Shown here piece after piece: positions 43,212 through 52,346 of a stretch of DNA of 64,000 nucleotides; position 1 is the stretch's first letter, and each line of letters opens with the position of its first letter. The translations under genes were made by a program, and so were the position numbers. Where the stretch lies: contig NZ_CP009435.1 in assembly GCF_000960995.1 (NCBI RefSeq), forward strand, positions 248,001-312,000, read 5' to 3'. This stretch comes from Burkholderia glumae LMG 2196 = ATCC 33617 (GTDB lineage Bacteria > Pseudomonadota > Gammaproteobacteria > Burkholderiales > Burkholderiaceae). Under the pieces are notes generated by a model that did no database searches, was not told where the DNA came from, and worked only from the letters and a program-made list of their open reading frames with translations.

Positions 43212-44101
43212 CATGCCGCAGCCGGCTCGCGCTTGCGGCGATAGGCCCACAGCATCAGCAGCACGCCGGCCACCACCATCGGCAGCGACAGCCACTGCCC
43301 CATCGACAGCCCGAGCGCGAGCAGACCGAGGAAATCGTCGGGTTCGCGCGCGAACTCGACGGTGAAGCGCGCGAGCCCGTAGCCGATCAGGAACAGCGCC
43401 GACACCGCGCCGGTGGGTCGCGCCTTGCGCGAGAAGAAGAACAGCACGAGGAACAGCGTGATCCCCTCGAGCGCGATCTCGTAGAGTTGCGACGGGTGGC
43501 GCGGCAGCATCTGGTACTGCATGAACACCTCGTTCAGATGCCATTTCGCAGCGATATCCGGGTGTGCCGCGAGCCAGATCGCGTCGTCGCGCGCGGCGCC
43601 CGGAAACAGCATCGCCCATGGCGCATCGGGGCTCGTCACGCGGCCCCACAGCTCGCCGTTGATGAAATTGCCGAAGCGCCCGGCCGCGAGCCCGGTCGGC
43701 ACCATCGGCGCGACGAAGTCGGTCACCTGCAGCCAGGAGCGCTTGCGCTGCCACGCGAACAGCATCATCGCGGCCAGCACGCCGAGGAAGCCGCCGTGGA
43801 ACGACATCCCGCCCTCCCAGACGCGGAAGATGTCGAGCGGATGCGCGAAGTAATAACTCGCCTTGTAGAACAGCACGTAGCCGAGCCGGCCGCCCAGCAC
43901 CACGCCTAGCACGCCGTAGAACATCATGTCGTCGATGTCCTTGGCGGTCCAGCCTTGCGCCGCGACGTGCGGCAGCTTGAGCCGCACCCGGCCGACGACG
44001 ATCGCCGCGATGAAGCCGACGAGATACATGAGCCCGTACCAGCGCACGGCGAGCGGTCCAAGATGAATCGCGACGGGATCGAAATTGGGGTGAATGATCA
44101 T
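43211..44101 (-). CDS. lgt: Prolipoprotein diacylglyceryl transferase
   Basis: A 296-residue inner membrane enzyme that attaches diacylglycerol to the lipobox Cys of prolipoproteins, such as the two lipoproteins encoded in this window. Conserved are LAVRWYGLMYLVGF at the N-terminus, GGLGYVLFY-like GGRLGYVLFYKASYY, WEGGMSFHGGFLG and the Lgt signature GRFGNFINGELWGR. Seven transmembrane helices are apparent. It starts at 44101 with MIIHPNFDPVAIHLG. Confidence 0.97.
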   Translation of the reverse strand: MIIHPNFDPVAIHLGPLAVRWYGLMYLVGFIAAIVVGRVRLKLPHVAAQGWTAKDIDDMMFYGVLGVVLGGRLGYVLFYKASYYFAHPLDIFRVWEGGMSFHGGFLGVLAAMMLFAWQRKRSWLQVTDFVAPMVPTGLAAGRFGNFINGELWGRVTSPDAPWAMLFPGAARDDAIWLAAHPDIAAKWHLNEVFMQYQMLPRHPSQLYEIALEGITLFLVLFFFSRKARPTGAVSALFLIGYGLARFTVEFAREPDDFLGLLALGLSMGQWLSLPMVVAGVLLMLWAYRRKREPAAA

Positions 44102-44803
44102 GAGTCGGTGTGGAAGGTTGCTGAATCGGTGCGGCGTTCATGCGCCGCGCCCGCCCTTTGAAGGTGTTTCGCCGCGCGCGTTCGGCACGCGACGCGGATC
44201 CGGCCGCCGCCGCGCCCCGCACGATCTCGATGAAATCCGCGGATACCGGGCTCGCCTCGCGCGTGCGCCGGCCGAGGCTCATCTCGACGATCGGCACGCC
44301 GCCCGCCAGCGGCCGGCGGCGATGACGGCACGCGTGCGGCGCCCACGGCCCGCCGCCCGCGCGAGGCTGTGATCGTGCGGCGCCGGACGCCGCCCGGCCA
44401 ATACGCGGCGCCAGGCCAATATGCGGCGCCAGGCCGAGCGCGCCGTTGCGGCCCGTAATGATGTCATAAAAGCCGGACGTCCAACGAAGCGGGCCGATCG
44501 CGCGCGTCGGATCGGCCGGCTCGGCGAACCGCACCGACGCCGACCGCCTGTCGACCGACACCGAGGGCACGAAGCCTTCGCCCGCCTCACGCAAGACGAT
44601 CGCCGGGCGCATCGAGCACGGCAGGCAGGGCCTGCGGCTGGACCGCGCGAGGCGAGCGGGCGGTTGCCGCCATCCCATGCCGCACGGCATGACGACGGCG
44701 CCCGCGCGCGGCCCCGGCCGGCGACGCGCAGCGGTGCGGGCGGCCTTTGCTTCTATAATGCGCGGACAGCCAGACCGGCCGCCGAGCCGGTGGAGACCCC
44801 TGT
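44102..44803. other. 700-bp stretch without a supportable gene
   Basis: Open frames exist on both strands but are Arg/Pro/Ala-rich in the way of chance frames in GC-rich DNA, with no motif or ribosome site. An 18-bp direct tandem repeat with one mismatch (GGCCAATACGCGGCGCCA, 44396-44413 and 44414-44431) and short GC palindromes are present. It may be a decayed gene or an intergenic region left after a deletion. Confidence 0.5.
44754..44759 (+). promoter_or_regulatory. Candidate -10 box of the cytochrome c gene
   Basis: A consensus TATAAT at 44754-44759 lies 45 bp before the ATG. The -35 region is poor. Confidence 0.5.
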
Positions 44804-45130
44804 ATGAGAATGAAGCTTCTGCGAGCGACCGCTGCCGCGCTGCTGATCGCGGCTATGCCCGCGCATGCCCAGCAGCCCGCGAGCGGCCCGCTACTCGCGC
44901 AACGCAAGAATTGCATGGCCTGCCATGCCATCGCGGCCCCGCTGATGGGGCCGCCGTTCCACGCCATCGCCGACCGCTACCTCGCGCGCGCCGATGCGGC
45001 CGACTATCTCGCGCAATCGATCGTGAAGGGCAGCGTCGGCGTCTGGGGACCGGTGCCGATGCCGGCCAACACGCAGTTGACCACTGACGAGGCATACCTG
45101 CTCGCCCGCTGGATCATGACGCTGAAGTAG
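44804..45130 (+). CDS. Periplasmic class I cytochrome c (c551/c552-like)
   Basis: A 108-residue protein with signal peptide (LLRATAAALLIAAMPAHAQQ). The haem-binding motif is CMACH near 37-41, and the distal axial Met is in WGPVPMPAN, near 84. Mature size of about 85 residues fits small mono-haem electron carriers. It stands alone, so its redox partner cannot be read from context. Confidence 0.93.
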   Translation: MRMKLLRATAAALLIAAMPAHAQQPASGPLLAQRKNCMACHAIAAPLMGPPFHAIADRYLARADAADYLAQSIVKGSVGVWGPVPMPANTQLTTDEAYLLARWIMTLK

Positions 45131-45234
45131 GCGCTCGCCCCCGCACCGGCGCCGCCGCTGGCGGGGCAGGTGCGGCATCGGCCATGATCCGCCGAGTGCG
45201 CGGGCCTCGCCGCCCGCGCCTCGATCACATGGCT

Positions 45235-46695
45235 TCACGCCGGCGGCGGCGGGTGATCCGCGAGCGCCTCGCCGACCGCCTCGCTCACCCACTGCTCGAT
45301 TTCAGGCGCGAGCGCCAGCAGCACCTGCTGCGAGACTTCTTCCGCGAGCGCCGCCGCGTGCTGCTGGACCAGCTCGCGACAGCGTGCGTCGATCAGCGCG
45401 CGACCTTCGCCTGCCAGATAGCCGGCAACGCGGCCGTGCAGCCGCTCGGCGAGGCGCCGCGCATCGACGGCGGGCGCCACCGGCGCGGGCGCCGCCGCGA
45501 CCGGCAAGGGCTCGGGTGCGCCGTGCTGCAACTCGGCGGGCGGCGGCGCCTCCTGATCGGCGAAACGCGCCGGCATCGGCTCGTCGGCGCCGAACGGCGT
45601 CAGTTCGGCGAATGCGGCGGGCGGCATCGCCTCGATCGCGTGCAGCGCCGACTCGGTGCGGGCCACGACGTCGCTGTCGGCCGGCGCGTCGACGGCGGCG
45701 GCGATGCCGGAAGCGTCGCGACCGCCGGCAGCGACCGGCCCGGCGTCGCGCTGCTCGGCAGCCTGTTCCGGATCGGCCAGCGCGTAGGCGAGCGAGCCAT
45801 CGTCCGGGGCGTCATGCTCGTCGTCGCCAACCAGTGGCGCGGCGCCCGCCTCATGCGGCGCGGCGGCCGGCGGCGATGTCACGGATGCCACGCCGGGCTG
45901 CGGTGCAGCAAGCGGCTCCGGCATTGCCGCGAATTCCGGCGCCACGGCAGGCTCGGGCGCGACGAACGCTGCCTCCGCGTCACTGAGCCCGCTATGAGCG
46001 GGCGGCGTCAATGGCGCGCGCGCCTCCTCGGGCGCGGCAACCGGCTCGGGCGCAGCGGTAGATGCCTGCGGCGTCGCCGGCTCGGGCGCGAAAGGCGCGT
46101 CGGGCACGTCGGACGCCGGGGCCGCCTCGGCCGATTGCGGCCGCGCCGCCGTGTCAGGCGAGGCGAACCGCGCCCCCGATGCATTCAGTTCCGGATCGGC
46201 AGCCGGCTCCGGTTGCGGCGCGCCGGCCAGTTCGTGCGGCACCGCCGGCTCCGGCGCAACGAACGGCGCGGGAACGTCGGGAACGTCGGGAACGTCGGGG
46301 GCGGCCGCGCCGGCCGCTGGCGCGGGTGCATGCGGCTCGGCCGGCGCGGCGGGCACCTCGCCAGCCTCGCCAAGCGCGCCGTCCGCAGCGGGCGGCCGCG
46401 CTTGCCGCAGCCGCGTCTCGTCCGGCCCGGGCGCCAGCCTCGCTACCGGCAGCGCATCGGCGCCGGCCGCGCCGGCCGGCGCGTCATAGGCCGTCGACAG
46501 CGGCGCGTGGGTCTCGGCGGGCGGCAGCCCGGAGCCGGCCGTTTCGGGGGCGGCTTGCGGCTGCAGGACGGGAAGGCCGTCGGCACGCGGCGCGGGCGTC
46601 GGAGTCGGGGTCGCGGAGCTGGCCGGCACGGACTTGCCGGGCACCAGCACATCGGTCAGAACAGGAATGTCGAACTCGCGGTTGGTGTCGGGCAT
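45235..46695 (-). CDS. Ala/Pro/Glu-rich DUF2486-like protein
   Basis: A 486-residue protein. The N-terminus MPDTNREFDIPVLTDVLVPG and the helical C-terminal 90 residues (ARRLAERLHGRVAGYLAGEG, LIDARCRELVQQHAAALAEE) look conserved; I recall this pattern as DUF2486 of Burkholderia. The roughly 370 residues between are a low-complexity acidic Ala/Pro/Glu linker containing PDV repeats from a 9-bp tandem repeat (46270-46296). No signal peptide or membrane segment. It is the last gene of a pepA-holC-DUF2486 run. Function unknown. Confidence 0.75.
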   Translation of the reverse strand: MPDTNREFDIPVLTDVLVPGKSVPASSATPTPTPAPRADGLPVLQPQAAPETAGSGLPPAETHAPLSTAYDAPAGAAGADALPVARLAPGPDETRLRQARPPAADGALGEAGEVPAAPAEPHAPAPAAGAAAPDVPDVPDVPAPFVAPEPAVPHELAGAPQPEPAADPELNASGARFASPDTAARPQSAEAAPASDVPDAPFAPEPATPQASTAAPEPVAAPEEARAPLTPPAHSGLSDAEAAFVAPEPAVAPEFAAMPEPLAAPQPGVASVTSPPAAAPHEAGAAPLVGDDEHDAPDDGSLAYALADPEQAAEQRDAGPVAAGGRDASGIAAAVDAPADSDVVARTESALHAIEAMPPAAFAELTPFGADEPMPARFADQEAPPPAELQHGAPEPLPVAAAPAPVAPAVDARRLAERLHGRVAGYLAGEGRALIDARCRELVQQHAAALAEEVSQQVLLALAPEIEQWVSEAVGEALADHPPPPA

Positions 46696-46713
46696 GTTGC
46701 CTCCGGGCGCGGG

Positions 46714-47130
46714 TCAGCCGCCCTGCTTGTAGTTGTTCAGCGCATAGCCGCGATCGCGATAGAAACGATAGCGATCGCGGCCGGCCGCCAGTTCCTCGGG
46801 CGCGTTGCCGACCACCTCGAGCAGCCGCGCGAACCGCGCGAACTGCGCGGGCACCTCGGCGCCGAGATTGAGCACCACGCCGTCGTGCGGCGCGCGGGAA
46901 AGATCGGTGGTCAGCACGATCGGCGTCTGGCCGGCGAGCGGGCTGTCGATCGAGCAGTGCGGAATGAAATCGAGCGGCGAGAAGGTCCAGAGCCGCTCGT
47001 CCAGCGCGCGCAGCCGCGCCGGCTCCGCGCAGACGACGACGGATTGCCCCGCCAGATACGCCTTGCGCAGCAGCCGGCACGCATACGCCAGCGAATCGCC
47101 GACGTTCGAGTGGAAATCGATCCGCGTCAT
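46714..47130 (-). CDS. holC: DNA polymerase III subunit chi
   Basis: A 138-residue clamp-loader accessory protein, starting MTRIDFHSNVGDSLAYACRL (ATG 47130; an upstream GTG at 47139 adds three residues). LWTFSPLDFIPH is the chi family motif and is expected to take part in psi/SSB contact. It follows pepA by 31 bp, a gene order shared with many proteobacteria. Confidence 0.94.
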   Translation of the reverse strand: MTRIDFHSNVGDSLAYACRLLRKAYLAGQSVVVCAEPARLRALDERLWTFSPLDFIPHCSIDSPLAGQTPIVLTTDLSRAPHDGVVLNLGAEVPAQFARFARLLEVVGNAPEELAAGRDRYRFYRDRGYALNNYKQGG

Positions 47131-47161
47131 CACGCGCACCGCTGCGTCGTCGCCGCGCCGC

Positions 47162-48673
47162 TCACGCGCCGGCGCGGTCGATCAGGAACTGCGTCAGGAG
47201 CGGCACCGGCCGGCCGGTGGCCCCCTTCGCCGCGCCGCTCTTCCAGGCGGTGCCGGCGATGTCGAGGTGCGCCCATGGGTAAGCCTCGGCGAAACGCGAC
47301 AGGAAGCACGCCGCCGTCACGCTGCCGCCCGGACGCCCGCCGAGATTCGTCAGGTCGGCGAAATTCGACTTCAGCTGCTCCTGATACTCGTCGTCGAGCG
47401 GCAGACGCCAGGCCGGATCGCCGGCCTCGCGCGAGGCGTCGAGCAGCTCGCCCGCCAGCGCGTCGTCCTTCGAGAACAGGCCGCTGTGGTGGTGGCCGAG
47501 CGCGACGACGCAGGCGCCCGTCAGCGTCGCGACGTCGATCACGGCGGCCGGCTTGAAGCGCTCGGCGTAGGTGAGCGCGTCGCAGAGGATCAGGCGGCCC
47601 TCGGCGTCGGTATTGAGCACCTCGATCGTCAGCCCCTTCATGCTCGTGACGATGTCGCCCGGCTTCAGCGCGTTGCCCGCCGGCATGTTCTCGCAGGTCG
47701 GCACGATCGCGACGACGTTGAGCTTGAGCCCCATTTCGGCCACGGCGCGCATCGTGCCGAGCACCGAGCCGGCGCCGCACATGTCGTACTTCATCTCGTC
47801 CATGCCCTCGCCCGGCTTCAGCGAGATGCCGCCCGTGTCGAACGTGATGCCCTTGCCGACCAGCACGATCGGCGCCGCCTTGGCCGGCCCGCCCTGGTAG
47901 TGCAGCACGATGAACTGCGGCGGCTCGACCGAGCCGCGCGCGACCGCCAGGAACGACTCCATCTTCAGCGCCTGGATCTGCTTCAGGCCGAGCACCTCGG
48001 ACCTGAGATTCCAGTCCTTAGCCATCTGCCGGGCCGAGTTCGCAAGATAGGTGGGCGTGCAGACGTTGGCGGGCAGGTTGCCGAGATCGCGCGTGAAATC
48101 GATGCCGTTGGCGATCGCCACGGCCTGCTTCACGGCCAGCTTGGCGGCCTTCTCCTCGGCCGGATCGACGCTGAACACGACGCGCTTGAGCGTGGCCGGC
48201 TCGGGCTCGGCCTTGCTCTTCATCTGCGTGAAGCGGTAGGTTTCGTTGCGCAGCGCGAGAATCGCGGCACGCACGCACCAGTCGGACGCGCGCTCGGCGA
48301 CGGGCAACTGCGTGAGCGTGAACGCGACCTGCCCGACCTTGGTCGCGAGCAGCGCGCGCCAGGCGGCGCGGACGGCCTCCTGGTAAGCCTTCTGGCCGAA
48401 GCCGTCCTGCTTGCCGAGGCCGACGAGCAGCACGCGCGAGGCGCCGATGCCCGACACTTCGTGCAGCAGCAGGGTCTTGCCGGCCTTGCCGTCCATGTCG
48501 CCGGCCTTGATGATCCGCGACAGCAGCCCCTTGGTGGCTTCATCCGTGTCGAGCGCGGCGCCGGACAGCGTTTGGGATTCGAACACGCCGATCACGACGC
48601 AGTCGGATTTTCCGGTCAGGAACCCCTTGGCAGCACCTTTGCTCCAATCAAAGCCTTTTATGCTAAAGTCCAT
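47162..48673 (-). CDS. pepA: Leucyl aminopeptidase (M17)
   Basis: A 503-residue cytosolic zinc/manganese aminopeptidase. The signature NTDAEGRLIL and the metal-ligand block VGKGITFDTGGISLKPG are present, as is MKYDMCGAGSVLG. Length is standard. E. coli PepA also binds DNA in Xer recombination, but that is not inferable here. A possible -10 (TTTTAT, 48695-48690 on the minus strand) and GAGGA precede the start. It is divergent from lptF. Confidence 0.96.
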   Translation of the reverse strand: MDFSIKGFDWSKGAAKGFLTGKSDCVVIGVFESQTLSGAALDTDEATKGLLSRIIKAGDMDGKAGKTLLLHEVSGIGASRVLLVGLGKQDGFGQKAYQEAVRAAWRALLATKVGQVAFTLTQLPVAERASDWCVRAAILALRNETYRFTQMKSKAEPEPATLKRVVFSVDPAEEKAAKLAVKQAVAIANGIDFTRDLGNLPANVCTPTYLANSARQMAKDWNLRSEVLGLKQIQALKMESFLAVARGSVEPPQFIVLHYQGGPAKAAPIVLVGKGITFDTGGISLKPGEGMDEMKYDMCGAGSVLGTMRAVAEMGLKLNVVAIVPTCENMPAGNALKPGDIVTSMKGLTIEVLNTDAEGRLILCDALTYAERFKPAAVIDVATLTGACVVALGHHHSGLFSKDDALAGELLDASREAGDPAWRLPLDDEYQEQLKSNFADLTNLGGRPGGSVTAACFLSRFAEAYPWAHLDIAGTAWKSGAAKGATGRPVPLLTQFLIDRAGA

Positions 48674-48782
48674 CGCGCTTGTCCTCGGATAAAATCTGGG
48701 CTAAGGGTGAAAGCCGCAATTATCCGCTATTTTTTCCCTGGCGGCGCGCGCCCCACCCCCTCCCGCCCTCTTCGCATCAAAC

Positions 48783-49874
48783 ATGATCTTTGAACGCTCC
48801 CTCCAGCGCGAGCTTGCGTATACGGCCGGCGCTGTCTTCATGGTGCTGCTCACGATCATGCTGACGTCGATGATGATCCGTATCGTCGGCTACGCAGCGT
48901 CCGGTCAGGTGAGCCCGAAGGACGTGCTCGTGCTGATCGGCCTCACCGTGATCGGCTATCTCGCGATGATCCTGGTCGGCACCCTGTTCGTGTCGATCCT
49001 GTTCGTGCTCACGCGCTGGTACCGCGACTCCGAAATGGTGGTCTGGCTCGCCTCCGGCGTGAGCCTCACGCGCCTGATCCGGCCGATCGGCGTGTTTTCC
49101 ACGCCGATCGTGCTGCTCATCGCGTTCTTCGCGTTCGTCGGCTGGCCGTGGTCGAACCAGCAGAGCAAGCTGATCAAGGCGCGCTTCCAGCAGCGCGACG
49201 AGGTCTCGCTGCTCGCGCCGGGTCAGTTCCGCGAATCGACCGCGACCCACCGCGTGTTCTTCATCGAGAAGATGTCGCCGGACCAGGCCCGGGTGCAGAA
49301 CGTGTTCGTCACGACCACCGAGCAGGGCAAGGTCAACATCGTCGTCTCGCAGACCGGCCGCGTCGAAACCGAGAAGAACGGCGACCGCTTCATCGTGCTC
49401 GAGAACGGCCGCCGCTACGACGGCGTGCCCGGCCAGCCGAACTTCAAGATCATGCAGTTCGAGCGCTACGGCGTGAAGATCCAGAGCAAGCAGGTGGTCA
49501 CGCAGCCCACCACCACCAGCACGTCCACGCTCGAGCTGCTGCGCGATCCGACCAAGGAAAACCTGGCCGAATTCGCCTGGCGCGCCGGCCTGCCATTGAT
49601 CGCAATCAATCTGATGATCCTGGCAATCCCGCTGGCCTATCAGAATCCGCGGCGCGGCCGCACCGTCAACCTCGTGATGGCCGTGCTGATCTACCTGACC
49701 TATTCCAACCTGCTGAACGTGGTGCAATCGCAGATCGAGCGCGGCAAGCTGCCGTTCGGCGTCGGGCTGGTGGTGCTGCACCTGGTGGTGGCCGGCATCG
49801 TCGCGTTCCTGTTCTGGCTACGCGTGCGCAACCGGCCGCTCATCTCGCGGGCCACGTTCCGCCGGGGAGCCTGA
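48783..49874 (+). CDS. lptF: LPS export ABC transporter permease LptF
   Basis: A 363-residue YjgP/YjgQ-family permease: three N-terminal helices (from FERSLQRELAYTAGAVFMVL), a periplasmic beta-jellyroll domain (about 110-265), and three C-terminal helices (LPLIAINLMILAIPLAYQNP). With LptG and LptB it extracts LPS from the inner membrane. lptG begins 4 bp downstream. Confidence 0.96.
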   Translation: MIFERSLQRELAYTAGAVFMVLLTIMLTSMMIRIVGYAASGQVSPKDVLVLIGLTVIGYLAMILVGTLFVSILFVLTRWYRDSEMVVWLASGVSLTRLIRPIGVFSTPIVLLIAFFAFVGWPWSNQQSKLIKARFQQRDEVSLLAPGQFRESTATHRVFFIEKMSPDQARVQNVFVTTTEQGKVNIVVSQTGRVETEKNGDRFIVLENGRRYDGVPGQPNFKIMQFERYGVKIQSKQVVTQPTTTSTSTLELLRDPTKENLAEFAWRAGLPLIAINLMILAIPLAYQNPRRGRTVNLVMAVLIYLTYSNLLNVVQSQIERGKLPFGVGLVVLHLVVAGIVAFLFWLRVRNRPLISRATFRRGA

Positions 49875-49877
49875 CCG

Positions 49878-51026
49878 ATGCGGCTCTACGAAAAGTATTT
49901 CGCGCGCCAGATCTACCTGACGTTCATCTTCGTGCTGTTCGCGTTCTCGGGGCTGTTCTTCTTCTTCGACCTGATCAGCGAGCTGAACTCGGTCGGCCAC
50001 GGCGCCTACAACTTCGGCTACGCGGTGCTGCGCGTCGCGCTGCAGACGCCCTCGCGCTTCTACGAGATCATCCCGGTCGCGACGCTGATCAGCGCGATCT
50101 ACGTGTTCGCGCAGATGGCAGCGAACTCCGAGTTCACGATCTTCCGCGTCTCGGGCCTCGCCACCAACCAGGCGCTGCGCTCGCTGCTGAAGATCGGCGT
50201 GCCGCTCGTGATCGTCACCTACCTGATCGGCGAATTCATCGGCCCCTACACCGATCAGCTCTCCGAGCGCGTGCGGCTCGAGGCGCTCGGCTCGTCGGTG
50301 TCGTCGAACTTCGCCTCGGGCGTCTGGGTCAAGGACACGCTGACCGCGCGCGACAACGGCGAGCCGGTCACGCGCTTCGTCAACGTCGGCACGCTGTCGC
50401 CCGATTCGACCATCAGCAACGTGCGGATCTACGAGTTCGATTCGAAGTTCCAGCTGCAGAACGTGCGGATCGCGAAGTCGGGCCGCTACGCGCCGCCCGG
50501 CCACTGGCTGCTGACCGACGTGACCGACACCCAGCTCACGCCGATCCCGCCGGACAGCCATGCGCCGAAGGATGCGCTGAACCCGGTCTACCGCTCCGAG
50601 CAGGTGTCGATGCCGCAGTATTCGCTGCGCTCGGATCTCACGCCGCAGATCCTGTCGGTGCTGCTGGTGTCGCCGGAGCGGATGTCGATCTTCAACCTGT
50701 TCCGCTATATTCAGCATTTGCGCGAGAACCAGCAGGACACCCAGACCTACGACATCGCGCTGTGGCGCAAGCTGCTGTACCCGTTCGCGGTGTTCGTGAT
50801 GCTGGTGCTGTCGCTGCCGTTCGCGTACCTGCATACGCGCGCCGGGGTGGTGGGCGTGAAGGTGTTCGGCGGCATCATGCTCGGCATGAGCTTCCAGCTC
50901 TTCAACACGCTGTTCTCGCACATCGGCACGCTCAATACCTGGCCCGCGCCGCTCACGGCGGCGCTTCCCGCCCTGATCTACCTCGCGCTCGGCCTGTTCG
51001 CGCTGAAGTGGGTCGACCGGCACTGA
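49878..51026 (+). CDS. lptG: LPS export ABC transporter permease LptG
   Basis: A 382-residue partner of LptF with the same layout: MRLYEKYFARQIYLTFIFVL, a periplasmic domain from about 100 to 300, and three C-terminal helices (KLLYPFAVFVMLVLSLPFAY, GVKVFGGIMLGMSFQLFNTL). lptB and lptC are not in the window. It may be co-transcribed with cbiX 30 bp downstream. Confidence 0.96.
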   Translation: MRLYEKYFARQIYLTFIFVLFAFSGLFFFFDLISELNSVGHGAYNFGYAVLRVALQTPSRFYEIIPVATLISAIYVFAQMAANSEFTIFRVSGLATNQALRSLLKIGVPLVIVTYLIGEFIGPYTDQLSERVRLEALGSSVSSNFASGVWVKDTLTARDNGEPVTRFVNVGTLSPDSTISNVRIYEFDSKFQLQNVRIAKSGRYAPPGHWLLTDVTDTQLTPIPPDSHAPKDALNPVYRSEQVSMPQYSLRSDLTPQILSVLLVSPERMSIFNLFRYIQHLRENQQDTQTYDIALWRKLLYPFAVFVMLVLSLPFAYLHTRAGVVGVKVFGGIMLGMSFQLFNTLFSHIGTLNTWPAPLTAALPALIYLALGLFALKWVDRH

Positions 51027-51056
51027 TCACCGATTACCGCAGAGAACGGAGGAACG

Positions 51057-51431
51057 ATGAGCAAGCATGGGATCATCCTGTTCGGACATGGTTCGCGCGA
51101 CCCGCGCTGGATGGAGCCCTTCGAGCGGCTCGCCGAGCGCGTGCGCGCCGCGCACACGCTCGGCCCGGTCTCGCTCGCGTTCCTCGAACTGATGCCGCCG
51201 GAACTGGCGGACGCGGTGGCCGCGCACGCCACGCAGGGCTGCGCGGCCATCACGATCGTGCCGGTATTCGTCGGCCAGGGCGGCCACGTGCGGCGCGACC
51301 TGCCCGAACTCGTCGAGGCGTGCCGCGCCGCCCATCCGGGCATCGAGATCCGCTGCGCCACGGCGATCGGCGAGGACGACGCCGTGCTCGACGCGATCGC
51401 ACGCTACTGCCTGCAGCAGGCGAGCGCCTGA
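51057..51431 (+). CDS. cbiX: Short CbiX-type sirohydrochlorin chelatase
   Basis: A 124-residue single-domain class II chelatase. GIILFGHGSRDPRW holds the first metal His (His11), and VPVFVGQGGHVRRDLPE the second. Members insert Co or Fe into sirohydrochlorin. Position next to cobA (SUMT) and the cys operon favours iron insertion for the siroheme of CysI, though cobalt is possible given the B12 cluster 11 kb away. GGAGG-like sequence precedes the start. Confidence 0.9.
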   Translation: MSKHGIILFGHGSRDPRWMEPFERLAERVRAAHTLGPVSLAFLELMPPELADAVAAHATQGCAAITIVPVFVGQGGHVRRDLPELVEACRAAHPGIEIRCATAIGEDDAVLDAIARYCLQQASA

Positions 51432-51458
51432 CGGATCACACCGCCCGCCGCGGCGGCG

Positions 51459-51506
51459 CCTCAATGCAAAACGCCGGCCCCCAGGGGCCGGCGTTTTGCA
51501 TTGAGG
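51459..51506. terminator. 23-bp perfect inverted repeat, bidirectional terminator between cbiX and cobA
   Basis: Arms 51459-51481 and 51484-51506 are perfectly complementary with a 2-bp centre. The core AAAACGCCGGCCCC / GGGGCCGGCGTTTT is a classic terminator form; symmetry extends through CAATG/CATTG. It separates the convergent cbiX and cobA transcripts. Confidence 0.85.
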
Positions 51507-51515
51507 GCGCATCCA

Positions 51516-52292
51516 TCAGGCCGCGTTGCGCATGCCGTCGCCGTCCGTGCCCGCCTCGGCCGGCGCGCCGTCGTCCGCGAGCCGCCCGCGCTCGCCGAAC
51601 GCGGCGCCGATCATCAGCAGGCTCGGCTGCGCGGGATCGAGCCAGGCCTGCGCCTCGCCCGCCGCCATCCGTGCCAGCGTCAGCTCGAGCGTGCGCTCGC
51701 GAGCCGTGCTGCAGGCCTCGACGATCGCCACCGGCGTGTCGGCCGCGCGGCCCGCGTCGATCAATTGCCGCGCGATGCCCGGCGCGCTGTCGCGGCCCAT
51801 GTAGAACACCAGCGAATCGGCGTTGACCTGCTCGCGGATCTCGTCGCTGCCCGGCGCGCGGCTCCGGGTGGCAAACGCGACGCTGCGCGCGACGCCGCGC
51901 AGCGTCAGCGAGCGCTTGAGCGTGGCCGCGCCGGCCAGCGCCGCGGTGATGCCCGGCACCACCTCGTAGTCGATCCCGGCCGCCTCCAGCGCGCGCATTT
52001 CCTCGTCGGCGCGGCCGAACAGCATCGGGTCGCCGCCCTTCAGGCGCACCACCACGGCATGCTCGCGCGCGGCGTCGACAATCTGCTTGTTGATGAACTG
52101 CTGCGCGGAGGAGCGCTGCCCGCAGCGCTTGCCGACCGGGACGAGCCGCGCGTGCGGCGCATGCTCGAGCATCGCCGGCTCCACCAGCGCGTCGTGCAGC
52201 ACCACGTCGGCCAGGCCGAGCAGCCGCGCGCCGCGCACCGTGATCAGGTCCGCTGCGCCCGGCCCCGCGCCAATCAGATACACCTTGCCCAT
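51516..52292 (-). CDS. cobA: Uroporphyrinogen-III C-methyltransferase (SUMT, CobA/CysG-A type)
   Basis: A 258-residue SAM enzyme that methylates uroporphyrinogen III at C2 and C7 to precorrin-2. The start MGKVYLIGAGPGAADLITVR is at 52292. LVPVGKRCG, VRLKGGDPMLFGRADEE and VPGITAALAGAAT are family motifs. It lacks the CysG-B dehydrogenase/chelatase domain. It is the last gene of the minus-strand cys operon, so it likely serves siroheme. The C-terminal 15 residues are Asp/Gly/Ala-rich. Confidence 0.93.
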   Translation of the reverse strand: MGKVYLIGAGPGAADLITVRGARLLGLADVVLHDALVEPAMLEHAPHARLVPVGKRCGQRSSAQQFINKQIVDAAREHAVVVRLKGGDPMLFGRADEEMRALEAAGIDYEVVPGITAALAGAATLKRSLTLRGVARSVAFATRSRAPGSDEIREQVNADSLVFYMGRDSAPGIARQLIDAGRAADTPVAIVEACSTARERTLELTLARMAAGEAQAWLDPAQPSLLMIGAAFGERGRLADDGAPAEAGTDGDGMRNAA

Positions 52293-52346
52293 ACACCCTT
52301 CATTGGTTGGTCGCCGTGGGCGGCGCACGCCGCCCACGGCGCTGCA

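Noticed and set aside
43083..44690. 535-codon minus-strand frame spanning lgt and the 44 kb gap
   Set aside because: It overlaps lgt in another frame. The part in the gap is Arg/Ala/Pro-rich and shows no motif or ribosome site.
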